Below are positions 6,131 through 7,154 of a DNA stretch of 7,154 bases, piece by piece; position 1 is the stretch's first letter, and each line of letters begins with the position of its first letter. The notes below the pieces were generated by a model. The model saw nothing but the letters and a program-made list of their open reading frames with translations. It had not been told where the DNA came from and did no database searches. This DNA is from an uncultured Bacteroidota bacterium (GTDB lineage: Bacteria; Bacteroidota; Bacteroidia; Chitinophagales; Chitinophagaceae): positions 1 through 7,154 of the forward strand of contig CAINOM010000100.1 in NCBI GenBank assembly GCA_903851455.1, written 5' to 3'. A program made the translations under genes and the position numbers.

Positions 6131-7154
6131 ATGCTCAAAAAACTAATCTTATTTCTATCTATCGTGATTTCTATAAAAGCAAATGCAGGTAATAAAATAA
6201 AAATCTATTTCAATCATCCCGTAAACACAACCGTTTCAAGTGGCGTAGATGCCACCTATCTTTCGGGTGCGGTGAGCGCAGATACGATCGTTGCTTACAT
6301 CAATCGTGCAAAATACACCCTTGACATAGCGCAGTTCGAATACCAACAAGACACTTACTATGGGGCATATGCTAACATTGCCGCGGCCGTAGACAGCGCT
6401 TATGCCCGCGGAGTAACCGTAAGGTGGATATTCGACAGCAGCGTCAACAACAGCGGTCTGACCTCTTTGAATTCGTCCATTCATACACTGGGCAGACCCG
6501 TAAGCTCCGGTATCATGCACAACAAATTTATGATCATCGATGCCAACTCTACCGACCCTAATGACCCGATAGTGTGGAGCGGATCATTTGACTGGACCAG
6601 CGAGATGATGCATTCGGAATACAACAACATGCTTTTCCTGCAGGACCAGGCACTGGCACAGGCATATACTGCCGAATTCAACGTGATGTGGGGAAGCACA
6701 ACTGCTATGCCTAATGCCGCTACCGCAAAATTCGGCCCTGCAAAAAGTGATCTTGGCGCGCATACTTTCCACATAGATGGTCACCTGGTGCAGTTATACT
6801 TCAGCCCGTCTGACGGCACCAACAGCCAGATCGAGACGGCCATCTCCTCCGCGAACACCGACCTCTATTTTGGTATGTATACCTTCACAGAAACAGTGGA
6901 TGCCAATCTCATCGTATCGCGCTACAATGCGGGCGTATATGTATCGGGCATAGATGACAGCTACAGCAATTCCTATACCCCGCACAGCATCTTTACGTCT
7001 AACCTTGGCAGCCACTTTATTGTTTACAGCGGCAGCGGGGTTTACCATGCGAAAGAACTGATCGTAGACCCTTCGGACACTTGCTCCGATCCTCTGGTGC
7101 TGACCGGTTCGCACAACTGGACTTCATCTGCTGATAATAACAACGATGAAAATA
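6131..7154 (+). CDS. Exported phospholipase D-like protein with two HKD motifs, 3'-truncated by window edge
   Basis: 341 codons are visible and the frame is still open at the right edge. Residues 1-19 form a signal peptide ending ANA before Gly20. Two PLD-type catalytic half-domains follow. The first has HNKFMIID (His130, Lys132, Asp137), then GSFDW (151-155) and Glu163. The second has HAKELIVD (His306, Lys308, Asp313), then GSHNW (326-330) and Glu340 at the very end. Both HxKx4D motifs are intact, so a phosphodiesterase with a covalent phospho-His intermediate is expected. Family members act on phospholipids, nucleic acids or cardiolipin-type lipids, and the substrate cannot be told here. 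Export makes an extracellular or surface phospholipase or nuclease likely. Given the two T9SS cargos next to it, a T9SS sorting tail, perhaps after a lamin-tail or Ig-like domain, may lie beyond the window; this is inference. It has its own -7 box 37 bases upstream. Confidence 0.88.
   Translation, partial: MLKKLILFLSIVISIKANAGNKIKIYFNHPVNTTVSSGVDATYLSGAVSADTIVAYINRAKYTLDIAQFEYQQDTYYGAYANIAAAVDSAYARGVTVRWIFDSSVNNSGLTSLNSSIHTLGRPVSSGIMHNKFMIIDANSTDPNDPIVWSGSFDWTSEMMHSEYNNMLFLQDQALAQAYTAEFNVMWGSTTAMPNAATAKFGPAKSDLGAHTFHIDGHLVQLYFSPSDGTNSQIETAISSANTDLYFGMYTFTETVDANLIVSRYNAGVYVSGIDDSYSNSYTPHSIFTSNLGSHFIVYSGSGVYHAKELIVDPSDTCSDPLVLTGSHNWTSSADNNNDEN

Noticed and set aside
6794..7114. Minus-strand open frames (also 6236-6520, 6481-6774) opposite the right-hand gene
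   Set aside because: The + strand carries a continuous phospholipase D-like reading frame with a signal peptide and two HKD motifs there, so the minus-strand frames are shadows.

Overview
The window looks like chromosome from a member of the Bacteroidota, probably Chitinophagales/Chitinophagaceae or a close relative. Three things point there. Two proteins end in type IX secretion system (T9SS) sorting domains, one type A and one type B. TAnnTTTG-type -7 promoter boxes stand before three genes. Convincing Shine-Dalgarno sequences are generally absent. All six supported genes lie on the + strand and cover nearly the whole window. The longest non-coding gaps are about 112-114 bases, so there is no unexplained stretch over 300 bases. 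I see no rRNA, tRNA, CRISPR array, insertion sequence or phage gene.

Left part (1-2422): acyl-chain and envelope genes. The 3' part of an LpxR-type outer-membrane lipid A deacylase (DUF2219) is followed, after a gap with a good -7 box, by an LpxL/HtrB-type lipid A or lysophospholipid acyltransferase with a TTG start. Then, 16 bases on, comes an exported alpha/beta hydrolase of the phospholipase/carboxylesterase family. The last two look like one transcription unit.

Right part (2423-7154): exported proteins. A -7 box precedes a 423-residue protein with a GATase1-like/ThuA-like domain of unknown activity and a T9SS type A tail. Thirty-two bases later comes a 725-residue modular protein (choice-of-anchor L, Calx-beta-like, PKD/Ig-like modules, T9SS type B tail). 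A second -7 box, sharing an 11-base core with the first, then precedes an exported phospholipase D-like protein with two intact HKD motifs that runs off the right edge.

The least expected DNA-level signal is an imperfect 23/24-base direct repeat at 3815-3837 and 6015-6038. It brackets the 725-residue gene almost exactly, as if that gene were a cassette. The most interesting protein-level signal is the 423-residue protein, which belongs to what I recognise as a recurring secreted family with strong signatures but no activity I can name. No complete novel system is demonstrated. One can propose that the left genes alter envelope lipids and the right genes supply surface or secreted proteins, but a functional link is inference.
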